Source of the DNA: Mycolicibacterium vulneris
Lineage (GTDB): Bacteria; Actinomycetota; Actinomycetes; Mycobacteriales; Mycobacteriaceae
NCBI RefSeq assembly: GCF_002104765.1
Contig: NZ_NCXM01000012.1
Coordinates: 1 to 64,000, forward strand
Reading direction: 5' to 3'
DNA: 64,000 nucleotides
Notes under the pieces: generated by a model
Told to the model about the DNA's origin: nothing
Database searches by the model: none
Seen by the model: only the letters and a program-made list of their open reading frames with translations
Part shown: positions 1 to 8,643 of the stretch, piece after piece
Numbering within the stretch: the stretch's first letter is position 1
How the letters are laid out: every line of letters starts with the position of its first letter
Made by a program: the position numbers and the translations under genes

Positions 1-88
1 GGCCCGCCCGTCGCCCCGCCACCGCCTCCGCCGCCCAGTTGGGCGTGCGCCCGGGCGGCGGAGGCGGTGGCGGGGCGACGGGCGGGCC
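1..88. repeat. Perfect 36-bp inverted repeat at the window edge
   Basis: Bases 1-36 are the exact reverse complement of bases 53-88, with a 16-base loop at 37-52. The right arm lies inside the Pro-rich linker of the FHA gene, where a Pro-coding run is expected. The left arm is the same sequence folded back. A perfect foldback starting at base 1 looks like a contig-end artefact, though a real GC-rich hairpin cannot be excluded. Confidence 0.85.
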
Positions 89-487
89 CGGCTGCGCCGA
101 CCACGCCGCGGCCTGCGGCGGGGCAGCCATCGGGATGCCCATCGATTCGGTGCGTGGCGGGCGTCCGGCCATGCCCTGGTGGCGCCCGACGTCGAAGGTC
201 AGCAGGGGTCCGTCGGGGTTTCCGATGTTCAGGGTCTGCCCGTCGTGGATCTCGACCACCGGCACGCGCCGGCCGTTGACGAAAGTGCCGTTGAGCGAAC
301 CGTTGTCGATGGCCAGCCACTTGCCCTGATCGAAACGCAGCAGCAGGTGGGCACGCGAAATCAACGGGTGGGTGATACGCATGTCCGCTCGCAGATCGCG
401 CCCGACTACTACATCGTGGCCCGCTGCGAAGGTGCGTTCCGATCCTTCGTGATGGACGGTTAGCGCTGGCGGGGCTGGTGCTGACAT
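1..487 (-). CDS. FHA-domain N-terminus of an Rv1747-type ABC transporter (partial)
   Basis: This is the 5' end of a gene running leftward out of the window. The first ~100 residues form an FHA phosphothreonine-binding domain: 'VVGRDLRADMRI', 'HPLISRAHLLLRF' and 'DNGSLNGTFVNGRRV' are the GR, SxxH and NG signatures. The tail turns Pro-rich, which matches the linker before the second FHA domain in the mycobacterial FHA-ABC exporter Rv1747, a PknF substrate. ATG at 487 is chosen; an in-frame GTG lies at 493. The ATPase and membrane domains would lie outside the window, so the full architecture is inferred from the N-terminus only. The reading frame stays open to base 1, but the last ~88 bases are an inverted repeat that may be artefactual. 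Confidence 0.8.
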   Translation of the reverse strand, partial: MSAPAPPALTVHHEGSERTFAAGHDVVVGRDLRADMRITHPLISRAHLLLRFDQGKWLAIDNGSLNGTFVNGRRVPVVEIHDGQTLNIGNPDGPLLTFDVGRHQGMAGRPPRTESMGIPMAAPPQAAAWSAQPGPPVAPPPPPPPGRTPNWAAEAVAGRRAG

Positions 488-517
488 CGCCACAACTGTA
501 GCTTGCAGCCCTATGGT

Positions 518-1732
518 TTAGCTCTGAGCGCCTGCGGCGTCGGGCGCGCCGGTCACCACGCAGTGCGTTCGGGTGTAGATCGTCGGCATGCACTGGTTGC
601 AGTGTGTGCACGCCGAATGCACCTGGTGCTGGGCGCCATCAGCGGCGATCCGGTTGATCAGATCCGGCTCGGCCAGCAGTGCCCGGGCCATCGCGACGAA
701 CTCGAATCCCTCCGCCATCGCCAGGTCCATCGTCTCCCGGTTGGTGATGCCGCCGAGCAGGATCAGCGGCATCTTCAACTCGTTGCGGAACAGCTTGGCG
801 TCGCGCAACAGATAGGCCTCGCGGTAGGGGTACTCACGCAGGAACTTCTTGCCCGTCATGCGCATGCCCCAGCTCAGCGGCGGCTTGAACGCCCCGGCGA
901 ACTCCTTGAGCGGTGCGTTGCCGCGGAACAGGTACATCGGGTTGACCAGCGAGCTGCCCGCGGTGAGTTCGATCGCGTCCAGCCCGCCGTCTTCCTCCAG
1001 CCACTTGGCGGTGGTCAGCGATTCCTCCGTGTTGATGCCGCCGCGCACCCCGTCGGCCATGTTCAGCTTGGCGGTCACCGCGATGGGCGTGCCCTCTTTT
1101 TCCACCGCGCGCCGGACGGCCATCACCATGCCGCGGGCCACCTTCGCCCGATTCTGCAGCGATCCGCCGAACTCGTCGTCGCGGCGGTTGATCAGCGGGG
1201 ACAGGAACGAACTCGCCAAGTAGTTGTGGCCCAAATGAATTTCGACGGCGTCGAAGCCGGCCTCGATGGCCAGCCGGGCGGCGTTGGCGTGCCCGGCGAT
1301 GACCTCGTCGATGTCCTCGCGGGTCGCCTTCTTGGCGAATCGCATCCCGATCGGATTGAAGAACCGGACCGGCGCCAGTGCCTTCGCCTTGTTGGACTTG
1401 GCGTTGGCCACCGGGCCGGCGTGGCCGATCTGCGCGCTGACCGCGGCGCCCTCGGCGTGGATCGCGTCGGTGAGCCGGCGGAATCCGGGCACGGCCTCGG
1501 GTCGCATCCAGATCCCGTTGCCCTCGGTACGGCCGCCGGGGGAGACGGCGCAGTACGCGACGGTCGTCATGCCGACCCCGCCCGCGGCCGGCAGCCGGTG
1601 GTATTCGATGAGGTCGTCGGTCACCAGCGCCTCGGGCGTGCGCGCCTCGAAGGTGGCGGACTTGATGGTGCGGTTACGCAGCGTTATCGGACCGAGTTTC
1701 GCGAGGCTGAACACGTCCGGAGGGGTAGACAT
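518..1732 (-). CDS. NADH:flavin oxidoreductase, Old Yellow Enzyme family
   Basis: A 404-residue FMN-dependent ene-reductase-like TIM barrel. Family signatures are 'AQIGHAG' near residue 100, 'EIHLGHNYL' and 'SPLINRRDDEFGGS' near 165-185, and the phosphate-binding 'FVAMARALL' near 345. The C-terminus, from about residue 375, carries a Cys cluster 'CTHCNQCMPTIYTRTHC' with spacing C-x2-C-x2-C-x9-C. It resembles the 4Fe-4S site of 2,4-dienoyl-CoA reductase relatives (usually C-x2-C-x3-C-x11/12-C), but the flavodoxin-like NADPH domain of those enzymes is absent. Substrate unknown. The gene stands alone, divergent from folD. Confidence 0.85.
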   Translation of the reverse strand: MSTPPDVFSLAKLGPITLRNRTIKSATFEARTPEALVTDDLIEYHRLPAAGGVGMTTVAYCAVSPGGRTEGNGIWMRPEAVPGFRRLTDAIHAEGAAVSAQIGHAGPVANAKSNKAKALAPVRFFNPIGMRFAKKATREDIDEVIAGHANAARLAIEAGFDAVEIHLGHNYLASSFLSPLINRRDDEFGGSLQNRAKVARGMVMAVRRAVEKEGTPIAVTAKLNMADGVRGGINTEESLTTAKWLEEDGGLDAIELTAGSSLVNPMYLFRGNAPLKEFAGAFKPPLSWGMRMTGKKFLREYPYREAYLLRDAKLFRNELKMPLILLGGITNRETMDLAMAEGFEFVAMARALLAEPDLINRIAADGAQHQVHSACTHCNQCMPTIYTRTHCVVTGAPDAAGAQS

Positions 1733-1744
1733 ACCGGGAGCCTA

Positions 1745-1797
1745 ATGGCGATCGCAAGCGCGGCGGAGCCGGGCGTGGCGGGTCGCCATCATCGATG
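1745..1797 (+). repeat. Interspersed ~55-bp repeat, copy A
   Basis: This G+C-rich block has the core 'AGCGCGGCGGAGCCGGGC' followed by 'GGCGGGTCGCC'. It closely matches the tandem copies at 44292-44420 and the reversed copy at 31381-31440. It sits in the gap between the flavin reductase and folD and could contribute to their spacing or transcription. It is not a recognised insertion sequence and has no terminal repeats of its own. Confidence 0.7.
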
Positions 1798-1814
1798 TCT
1801 GCCAGACTGTCAGC

Positions 1815-2660
1815 GTGGGAGCAATCACGCTGGACGGCAAGGCCACCCGCGACGAGATCTTCGTCGACCTCAAACAGCGGGTGACCGCGTTGACCGCCGC
1901 GGGCCGCACCCCGGGCCTGGGCACCATCCTGGTGGGCGACGACCCCGGCTCGCAGGCATACGTGCGCGGTAAGCACGCCGACTGCGCCAAGGTCGGCATC
2001 ACCTCGATCCGCCGCGACCTGCCCGCCGACATCAGCACCGCCACGCTGAACGAGACCATCGACGAGCTCAACGCCAATCCCGAATGCACCGGCTACATCG
2101 TGCAGTTGCCGCTGCCCAAGCAGTTGGACGAGAACGCGGCGCTGGAGCGGGTGGACCCGGATAAGGACGCCGACGGGCTGCACCCGACCAACCTCGGCCG
2201 GCTGGTGCTCAACAACCCGGCCCCGCTACCGTGCACCCCGCGCGGCATCGTACATCTGTTGCGCCGCTACGACGTTGAGATCGCCGGGGCGCACGTGGTC
2301 GTCATCGGCCGCGGCGTCACGGTCGGCCGCCCGCTGGGGCTGCTGCTGACCCGCCGCTCCGAGAACGCCACGGTGACGTTGTGCCACACCAAGACTCGCG
2401 ATCTGCCGGCGCTGACCAGGCAGGCCGACATCATCGTCGCGGCCGTCGGGGTGCCGCACATGCTGACCGCCGACTTGGTGCGCCCGGGCGCCGCGGTGCT
2501 CGACGTCGGGGTCAGCCGGGTGGACGGCAAGCTCACCGGCGACGTGCATCCGGATGTGTGGGAGGTGGCCGGCCACGTGTCGCCGAACCCCGGCGGCGTG
2601 GGACCGCTGACCCGTGCGTTCCTGCTGACCAACGTCGTCGAGCTGGCCGAGCGGCAATGA
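1815..2660 (+). CDS. folD: Methylenetetrahydrofolate dehydrogenase/cyclohydrolase
   Basis: A 281-residue bifunctional cytosolic enzyme that interconverts 5,10-methylene-THF, methenyl-THF and 10-formyl-THF, supplying one-carbon units. Length and sequence match mycobacterial FolD along the whole protein. The catalytic Tyr/Lys region is '[12 protein letters not shown]' (Lys near residue 56). The substrate loop is '[11 protein letters not shown]', and the NADP-binding signature is '[11 protein letters not shown]'. The C-terminal '[13 protein letters not shown]' is the family PGGVGP motif. The GTG at 1815 is chosen because it aligns with family N-termini (MGAI-LDGKA). The stop overlaps the next start (ATGA), implying translational coupling with the DUF3017 gene. 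Confidence 0.97.
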   Translation: MGAITLDGKATRDEIFVDLKQRVTALTAAGRTPGLGTILVGDDPGSQAYVRGKHADCAKVGITSIRRDLPADISTATLNETIDELNANPECTGYIVQLPLPKQLDENAALERVDPDKDADGLHPTNLGRLVLNNPAPLPCTPRGIVHLLRRYDVEIAGAHVVVIGRGVTVGRPLGLLLTRRSENATVTLCHTKTRDLPALTRQADIIVAAVGVPHMLTADLVRPGAAVLDVGVSRVDGKLTGDVHPDVWEVAGHVSPNPGGVGPLTRAFLLTNVVELAERQ

Positions 2661-2938
2661 CCGCGCGCACCGTGCTGCGGGCTCAATGGCCGATTCTATT
2701 GGTAGGCTTGATCTTTGCGACGGCACTGGCCTTGGTCGGGGCCAACTTCTGGCGTCGCGGTTCGCTGTTGATCGGTATCGGTGTCGGTGTGGCGGCGCTG
2801 CTGCGGCTGGTGTTGTCCGAGGACCGGGCCGGCCTTCTGGTGGTGCGCGGCAAGGGAATCGACTTCATGACCACCGCGACGGTCGGGGCGGCGATGTTCT
2901 ACATCGCGTGGACCATCGACCCGTTGGGCACCCGCTAA
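2657..2938 (+). CDS. DUF3017 small membrane protein
   Basis: A 93-residue protein with three predicted membrane segments, around residues 10-28 ([19 protein letters not shown]), 33-50 and 72-90. It matches the DUF3017 family, the gene immediately after folD in mycobacteria (Rv3355c position). The start overlaps the folD stop by four bases. Function is unknown; the constant linkage to folD suggests co-expression rather than a proven metabolic link. Its stop codon overlaps the stop of the convergent DUF732 gene by four bases. Confidence 0.85.
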   Translation: MTARTVLRAQWPILLVGLIFATALALVGANFWRRGSLLIGIGVGVAALLRLVLSEDRAGLLVVRGKGIDFMTTATVGAAMFYIAWTIDPLGTR

Positions 2939-3474
2939 AACCTCGGCAGCGCCGGGGCCTGCCCGGCCATCGCCGGCAGTTGGCCTGCCATTCCCGGGAT
3001 CTGTCCCGTCATGCCAGGGATCTGTCCCGCCATCCCCGGAACCTGACCCGCCATGCCAGGGATCTGTCCCGCCATGCCCGGTGGCATGGCGCCGGCGAGG
3101 TTGCCGTTGGCGATGTTCGCCATCTCCTCGGGGCAGTACGTCTGGATCGCGATCGTGGTGAACATGCGCGCCATCGTGGGTGACATGCCCCGGCCGGCGA
3201 CGCTGGACGCGACGGCGGCGAAATTGCCACCCGGCTGCGACAGCATCGGGCACACGGACTCGCCGACGGACATCGCGTTTCCGGGCTCGCCGAAATCGAT
3301 GCCCGCGTGGTTGAGCGCGTCGATGAAGTCATCGCCGTTCCCGTTCGCTTCGGCCGGCGCCGCGAACGCGGAAGCCACGGTCAGCAGGCCGGCGGCAGCG
3401 GCCAGCAGGCGGATGGTGAAGGGCTGATGTCGCAAAACCCAGATCCATTGATGAGTTCGTGCAAATGCCTTCAC
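2935..3474 (-). CDS. Secreted DUF732 protein with heptad-repeat tail
   Basis: A 179-residue exported protein. The N-terminus has a positively charged stretch and a hydrophobic core (LLAAAAGLLTVASAFAAPAEA), giving a signal peptide with likely cleavage after residue ~43. The mature part is a DUF732 domain with 'FIDALNHAGIDF', two conserved Cys ('ESVCPML' and 'QTYCPEEM') and 'GNLAG'. The last ~45 residues are a tandem seven-residue repeat of the type PGMAGQI, which is not part of the domain. It occupies the Rv3354 position next to folD/DUF3017. The start is GTG 3474. Function unknown; cell-envelope or secreted location is inferred. Confidence 0.85.
   Translation of the reverse strand: MKAFARTHQWIWVLRHQPFTIRLLAAAAGLLTVASAFAAPAEANGNGDDFIDALNHAGIDFGEPGNAMSVGESVCPMLSQPGGNFAAVASSVAGRGMSPTMARMFTTIAIQTYCPEEMANIANGNLAGAMPPGMAGQIPGMAGQVPGMAGQIPGMTGQIPGMAGQLPAMAGQAPALPRF
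2953..3090 (-). repeat. 21-bp tandem repeat encoding (P)GMAGQ(I/V) heptads
   Basis: Six to seven imperfect 21-bp units encode GMAGQIP, GMAGQVP, GMTGQIP, GMAGQLP and AMAGQAP in tandem at the C-terminus of the DUF732 protein. The in-frame 21-bp period means copy number can change without a frameshift, so length variation between strains is likely. Confidence 0.85.
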
Positions 3475-3734
3475 GCAGCCTCCCCGTCCGCCATGGAGTG
3501 CGTCTGAGGCACTCGAATCACGCCTACGAACTCTGAGCTATCACTGTCACGTTTGCAACACGGTGGGGTTAAGGTTCGCACAATAAGCGTTTCGCGAGGT
3601 CGCGGCGTCGGCGGTGTCGGTTATTACGCGGCCCGGTTGCGCAAGGCCGGGTGGCGGATCGACGCCACACTGTGATGTGAACACGGGCGGCGGTACCGGG
3701 CTTCTCGGCGCGCGGTGAAGCAGAATCTGCGCGC

Positions 3735-5192
3735 ATGACGACTAATCGCAGCCGTCCGACCAGCCATGAGATCTCGCGCCAGACGTTTCTGCGCGGCGCC
3801 GTCACGTTGGCGACGGGAGCGGTGTTCGGCGCCGCACCGGCGGCGGCCGACCCCGCCGCCGGGTGGGGCGGCCTGGCCTCGTCCATTGGCGGCAGCGTGC
3901 TGTTGCCGGCCAACGGCGCCCAATTCTCTGCCGGCAAACAGGTTTTCAACTCGTTCTATAACCACTCCAATCCCGCTGCAGTAGTGCGGGTTTCGTCGCA
4001 GGCCGACGTGCAGCAGGCGGTCGCATTCGCGAAGACCAACAACCTCAAGATCGCCCCGCGCGGCGGTGGGCACTCGTATGTCGGCGCGTCCGGCGCGAAC
4101 GGCACCATGGTGCTCGACCTGCGCGGCCTTCCGGGTGGCGCGAACTTCGACGGCAACAACGTCACGGTGACCCCGGCGACGAATCTGTATGCGGTGCACC
4201 AGGCTTTGGCCGGCGCGGGTCGCGCCGTTGCCACCGGCACCTGTCCCACCGTCGGCATGGCGGGACTCGCGCTGGGCGGCGGGGTGGGAGCCGACGCCCG
4301 GCGTGCCGGACTCACCTGCGATGCGCTGCAATCCGCGACCGTCGTTCTGCCCACCGGCGATGTGGTCACCGCGTCGGCCAATGACAACCCGGATCTGTTC
4401 TGGGCGTTGCGCGGTGGCGGCGGCGGCAATTTCGGGGTGACGACCTCGATGACGTTCGCGACCTTCGCGACCGCCGACAGCGACCTGGTCCGGCTGGACT
4501 TCCCGCCGTCGGCGGCCGTGCAGGTGCTCACGGGCTGGCAGTCCTGGCTGGCGGGTGCGGACCGGAACACGTGGGGGATGGTCGATTTGTCGGTCGGTTC
4601 GGCGCAGGCCAATTGCCATGTGCTCGCGACATCTCCGGCCGGCACCGGCTCCGCCGTGGCGGACGCCCTCAAGTCGGCGGTCGGGCTGGCGCCTAGCACC
4701 GTGACCAACAAGACGCTGAGCCACATAGACCTGGTCACCTACCTGGCCGGCGGCAGCGGTAACAGTCCGGCGCGCGGCTTCGTGGCCGGCTCCGATGTGA
4801 TCGGGCCGATGACTTCGGCTGCGGCCCATGCCATTGCGACCGCGGCCGGGCAGTGGCCGGCCTCCGGGGCGGGGCAGGCCTCGGTCCTGATCGATCCGCT
4901 GGGTGGCGCGGTGGCCGATGTGGCCCCGGGCGACACCGCGTTTCCGTGGCGCACCCAGTCCGCGGTGGTGCAGTGGTATGTCGAACCCGCCGGCAACCAG
5001 GTCGCCGCCGCGACCACCTGGCTGGGCGGCGCACATCAAGCGGTGCAACAGTTCTCGGTCGGTGGCTACGTCAACTACCTGGAGCCCAACCCCACGCCGG
5101 CCCGCTATTACGGCCCGAACCTGTCGCGGCTGACTACCGTCCGGCAGAAGTACGATCCCAACCGGATGATGTTCTCAGGGCTCGATTTCTGA
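3735..5192 (+). CDS. Exported FAD-linked oxidase, berberine-bridge-enzyme-like
   Basis: A 485-residue flavoprotein. Residues 14-39 look like an export signal (SRQTFLRGAVTLATGAVFG...AAADP) resembling a Tat signal, but with Ser-Arg instead of twin Arg. The FAD_binding_4 domain includes 'PRGGGHSYVG' (His113) and 'GTCPTVGMAGLALGGG' (Cys170). These are the two residues that bind FAD covalently in bicovalent BBE-family enzymes. The C-terminus 'NYLEP' plus 'YYGPNLSRLTTVRQKYDPN' is the BBE domain. It probably oxidises a sugar or alcohol outside the cytoplasm; substrate unknown. Stands alone, convergent with the PPE gene. Confidence 0.88.
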   Translation: MTTNRSRPTSHEISRQTFLRGAVTLATGAVFGAAPAAADPAAGWGGLASSIGGSVLLPANGAQFSAGKQVFNSFYNHSNPAAVVRVSSQADVQQAVAFAKTNNLKIAPRGGGHSYVGASGANGTMVLDLRGLPGGANFDGNNVTVTPATNLYAVHQALAGAGRAVATGTCPTVGMAGLALGGGVGADARRAGLTCDALQSATVVLPTGDVVTASANDNPDLFWALRGGGGGNFGVTTSMTFATFATADSDLVRLDFPPSAAVQVLTGWQSWLAGADRNTWGMVDLSVGSAQANCHVLATSPAGTGSAVADALKSAVGLAPSTVTNKTLSHIDLVTYLAGGSGNSPARGFVAGSDVIGPMTSAAAHAIATAAGQWPASGAGQASVLIDPLGGAVADVAPGDTAFPWRTQSAVVQWYVEPAGNQVAAATTWLGGAHQAVQQFSVGGYVNYLEPNPTPARYYGPNLSRLTTVRQKYDPNRMMFSGLDF

Positions 5193-5203
5193 CGAGAACA
5201 CTT

Positions 5204-5243
5204 GCGCCGCTTTAGTTTCAAAACTTTCATCGGCGCGTTTTCT
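5204..5243 (+). terminator. Intrinsic-terminator-like hairpin after the flavin oxidase
   Basis: GCGCCG at 5204-5209 pairs with CGGCGC at 5231-5236. An inner dyad AGTTT/AAACT lies at 5214-5225, and GTTTTCT follows directly. It lies 12 bases after the stop of the oxidase, in the 131-base gap between two convergent genes. The short T-run makes it a plausible but moderate terminator. Confidence 0.55.
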
Positions 5244-5323
5244 GTCTGGGGCCACCCGCAAAACACCCGAGCCGACACCGGAAAGGCTGCTGCGCGAAGG
5301 TGACGACGAGTGGTAACTCGCCG

Positions 5324-6667
5324 TTATAACCCGAGCAACCGATCGCGCTGCTCGGCGTATTGCTCGTCGGATATCAGGCCCTCGTCGCGCAGCCTGGCGA
5401 ACTCGCGTATCTCGGCGGCGATTCCCGTCACCACGGTGCGTGGTTCGTTCTCCCCGCTCGCCTCTTCATCCCCAACTCTTGGGGCCGCGGCGCTGACCGC
5501 CCGGACCTCAACCCGATTCGCGTCGCGCGGCTCGCGGACGCGTGGGCCGAAGCCGTCGCGAATGGCGCGTCCGGCCGTGCCGGCCATGGCCATCTCACCG
5601 AACGAGCTCCCCAAACTGGGTGTCATCGCCTGTTGTGCGATGCCGGCGGGTGCGGCCGGCAATGCCAGCGCTATCGGGCGTACCGCGGGTGTCGCCGCGG
5701 TCCAGGTGGGTGGCACCGACAGCGCGCCGACCGTATTCGCCTCACCCACGCCCGCCGACACCGCCCTGGAGACCACGTTCGCGGTTGTCGCCGGCGCGGC
5801 CGGTGTCACGCTCCTCACCATGGCCTCAGGCGAGGTTCCCGCGGCGTCCCAGCCGCTGACGATGTCATCGGTGTGGATACCGGTCTGCGCGCCAACGAGG
5901 TCGATGGGAAGGGATATCGCTCCCAGCGGGGCCATCGGGGCGTCTAGTCCGTAGGCGATTCCATCGGCACCCAGGTCCAACAAGTCCAGCGGTGTTGACA
6001 CGCCGAGCGCGGACGTCGCGCCGGTCAGGCCATCCGGCAGCGAGGAAAGCGAGGCATTCGAGACCGCGCCCTGCGTGTTTCCGGCCGCCAGCTCGCCGGC
6101 TTGAGTGACCGCGCCCGCCTGGCCCGCCTGTCCACCCGAATTCGTGTTCTGTTGTGCCGGACTGAACGGGGTCAGCTGTGTCGCCGCTGCCGCCGAACCC
6201 GCGTAGCCGTACATCGCGACCGCGTCCTGGGCCCACATTTCGCTGTACTGCGCCTCGGTGGCCGCGATCGCGGGGGTGTTCTGCCCCAATAGGTTTGTGG
6301 CAACGAGCGTCGCCAGTTGGCTACGGTTGGCCGCAACCACCGGTGGCGGAACCGTTGCCGCAAAGGCCGTTTCGTAGGCGGCGGCGGCCGCCCTGGCCTG
6401 CCCGGCCGTCTGCTCGGCCTGTGCGGCGGTGCTACTCATCCACGCCAGGTAGGAGCCGGCCGCGGCGGCCATCGTCGCCGATGAGGGGCCGAGCCATGGT
6501 CCCGCGGTGAGCCCCGAGACCACCGATTCATAAGAGCTCGCCGCCGAATGCAGTTCCGCGGCTATCGTTTCCCATGCCTCGGCAGCGGCGAGCATCGGTC
6601 CCGAACCGGGGCCGGCATACATGCGGCCGGAATTGACTTCTGGCGGTAGAGCCCCGAATTCCATCAT
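5324..6667 (-). CDS. PPE family protein, SVP subgroup, with C-terminal SHOCT domain
   Basis: A 447-residue PPE protein, likely exported by an ESX type VII system. The N-terminal ~180 residues are the PPE domain: '[18 protein letters not shown]' with the Pro-Pro-Glu motif, followed by helices typical of the family and '[12 protein letters not shown]' near 165. The SVP signature 'GALSVPPTW' lies near residue 315, placing it in PPE-SVP. Unusually, the final ~30 residues ([19 protein letters not shown]...) match a SHOCT domain, a short helical module often at protein ends. No PE gene is adjacent. The gene is flanked by the flavin oxidase and the K+ channel. Confidence 0.9.
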   Translation of the reverse strand: MMEFGALPPEVNSGRMYAGPGSGPMLAAAEAWETIAAELHSAASSYESVVSGLTAGPWLGPSSATMAAAAGSYLAWMSSTAAQAEQTAGQARAAAAAYETAFAATVPPPVVAANRSQLATLVATNLLGQNTPAIAATEAQYSEMWAQDAVAMYGYAGSAAAATQLTPFSPAQQNTNSGGQAGQAGAVTQAGELAAGNTQGAVSNASLSSLPDGLTGATSALGVSTPLDLLDLGADGIAYGLDAPMAPLGAISLPIDLVGAQTGIHTDDIVSGWDAAGTSPEAMVRSVTPAAPATTANVVSRAVSAGVGEANTVGALSVPPTWTAATPAVRPIALALPAAPAGIAQQAMTPSLGSSFGEMAMAGTAGRAIRDGFGPRVREPRDANRVEVRAVSAAAPRVGDEEASGENEPRTVVTGIAAEIREFARLRDEGLISDEQYAEQRDRLLGL

Positions 6668-6858
6668 GCGCCAGCCCTATTCGAACGCCACCGGATGGCC
6701 CACTCCGGCCACCCCGGTGTGCCGTACCGGCTGTACGGCCACGACAACACGGGCTTCCCCCTGACATCTGTGGACTGCGCACGACCCTGTTCGGGTCGTT
6801 CGAGCGCGCAGAAACTCGCGACTCCCATTGTCGCAATTACTGTTTCCTGGAATCTCCG

Positions 6859-8643
6859 CTACGTCTTCAGTCCGACGTTTACCTCTTGACATTCGCACGA
6901 GCGTTCGTCGGCCAGCTGGTCATCTTCGACCGGCTGCTGAGATGGCTGTCCTTTGCGCAGGGTGGCCAGGAGTTCTCGGTATGGACCGACGAGATAAACA
7001 GTGTCGCCGGCGCTGAGCCGGGCATCGCGCCGCGGGTGCAGCCGAACCGGCGCATCGTGCCGCGTGATGGCGATGACCCGAGTTTGCGTCGACACCTCGA
7101 ACATCTGCATGCCGTCGAGTTCGCTGCCGGGCTGCACATGCATTCCGCCGATCAAAAACGAACGGTTTTCCACCGAAAACGTTCCCAGCACCTGCAGACC
7201 CATAGCGGCGCCGATAAACCACGGTGCGGCCAATTCGACGGTGGACCGCACGTTTTCGAAACCGAATCGCTGGGCAACCGCGGATCCCAGGTCATGGTCG
7301 TAGACCCGCAGCACGAGCGGAACCTTTGTCCACCGGTTGCCGCCCGGTGCCGGTTGGGCGCTCAGCATCTCGCGAATCACGATGCCCGTCTCGATGTTGA
7401 CCATGTCGTCGCGAGTCAGCACCGCTACCGCGCGGGCGGTGTCGACACGGGCCGCTTCCAACGCCGGGCGCAACGTCGCATCCCCGAAGATGACCGGCAC
7501 GTCGAGGTCGGCGGCCGTCGACAGGAACGGGTTGTTCGGGTCGCGTTCGATGACCGCGACGTCATACCCGGCTTGCGTCAGATCGGTGACGACACGGACT
7601 CCGAGCGCGCTCAACCCGACGACGATGAAGTGATTGCGCAGATGGCGCGCACGCGGGCGCACGGACAGCGCGAGGAATCGGCGAGACAGCAGGACGTCGG
7701 CAACGAAGGCGACAAGCAGAGCGGTGGTGGTTACACCGCCCAGCATCAACAAGGCGGCATAAAGCCGCAGCCAGGTCGGCTGCTTGGCGAAGCTGAAGTC
7801 GCCGTAGCCCGTCGTCGTGATCGTCTCATTGGTGAAGTAGAACGCGTCGGTCCAGGACATCCCCGGGTGCGTGTAGGAGAAATGCAGCAACGTCGTCGAG
7901 CCGACGACCAGGATGATCAGGGCGACGATCACCGGGTAGAAGGCGGGGTTGACCTCACTGGGGAGGGCCCGCGCCGCATACAGGAACCGACGCAGTCGGG
8001 ACTGGCGGGCACGCATTCTGTCCTGACTACGCGGGAGGTTGACGCCGCAGGAGGCGACCTCCTCGGTGGTGCCGATCATCGCCGTCCAGTCGCCGGCATG
8101 CACGTGCATATCCCGTCCCGGGCACGGGACCACCTCACCGGGGTTGGCGGCATCCTGCCGGTTGACCACCGCCACCGGGGCGAGATCGCCGTAGATTTCG
8201 CGCAGCGACGCATCGAAGGGTGCCGCGGCGCCGAAGACCACGAATTCGATGCCCGACACCTCGAAGGGGTGCGTAGTCCGGGCGAGGCATGCCTCGACGA
8301 CGACCGGCGCCGCCAGATCGGCGACGCCAAGAATCGTGCTGGGACCGTCGTCGACGGCGACAGCCTCCCGAAGCACGTCATTGGCAACCCGCGCCACCAC
8401 GCGGATGCGCGGGTTGGCCTTGCGGGCGAGCAGCGCGATTTCCAGGTTTGTCGCATCGTCGTCTCCGGCGCAGACGACGGCGGCCGCGTCGGCCACCCCG
8501 GCCCGGGCGAGTTCGGTCTTGACGCGGGCGCCGGCAAGCTCCGAGCCGAGGAGTCTCGCGACGTTCGCGCCCGCTCGTTTAAGCTCCTCGACGATTGTCG
8601 TCGCCAGCGCGTCATCACCACTGACGATGATGCACTGGCTCAT
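6859..8643 (-). CDS. Potassium channel with two RCK (TrkA) modules
   Basis: A 594-residue inner-membrane protein with the order RCK1 (residues 1-200), pore (230-320), RCK2 (335-590). The N-terminal Rossmann domain begins 'QCIIVSGDDALATTIVEEL'. Two membrane helices (about 235-255 and 293-318) flank the pore loop with the K+ selectivity filter 'TTGYGDF' (277-283). The second RCK starts 'HFIVVGLSALGVRVV' and ends in a TrkA-C-like region (GDTVYLVGPY). ATG 8643 is preferred to upstream in-frame starts because GGAG precedes it at good spacing. It lies divergent from two KimA-type importers, implying a K+ homeostasis locus. Nucleotide ligands are expected for RCK domains but not shown here. Confidence 0.9.
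   Translation of the reverse strand: MSQCIIVSGDDALATTIVEELKRAGANVARLLGSELAGARVKTELARAGVADAAAVVCAGDDDATNLEIALLARKANPRIRVVARVANDVLREAVAVDDGPSTILGVADLAAPVVVEACLARTTHPFEVSGIEFVVFGAAAPFDASLREIYGDLAPVAVVNRQDAANPGEVVPCPGRDMHVHAGDWTAMIGTTEEVASCGVNLPRSQDRMRARQSRLRRFLYAARALPSEVNPAFYPVIVALIILVVGSTTLLHFSYTHPGMSWTDAFYFTNETITTTGYGDFSFAKQPTWLRLYAALLMLGGVTTTALLVAFVADVLLSRRFLALSVRPRARHLRNHFIVVGLSALGVRVVTDLTQAGYDVAVIERDPNNPFLSTAADLDVPVIFGDATLRPALEAARVDTARAVAVLTRDDMVNIETGIVIREMLSAQPAPGGNRWTKVPLVLRVYDHDLGSAVAQRFGFENVRSTVELAAPWFIGAAMGLQVLGTFSVENRSFLIGGMHVQPGSELDGMQMFEVSTQTRVIAITRHDAPVRLHPRRDARLSAGDTVYLVGPYRELLATLRKGQPSQQPVEDDQLADERSCECQEVNVGLKT

Noticed and set aside
503..1972. Long + strand frame opposite the flavin reductase
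   Set aside because: It is an antisense shadow in GC-rich DNA; the reductase on the minus strand has clear family motifs.
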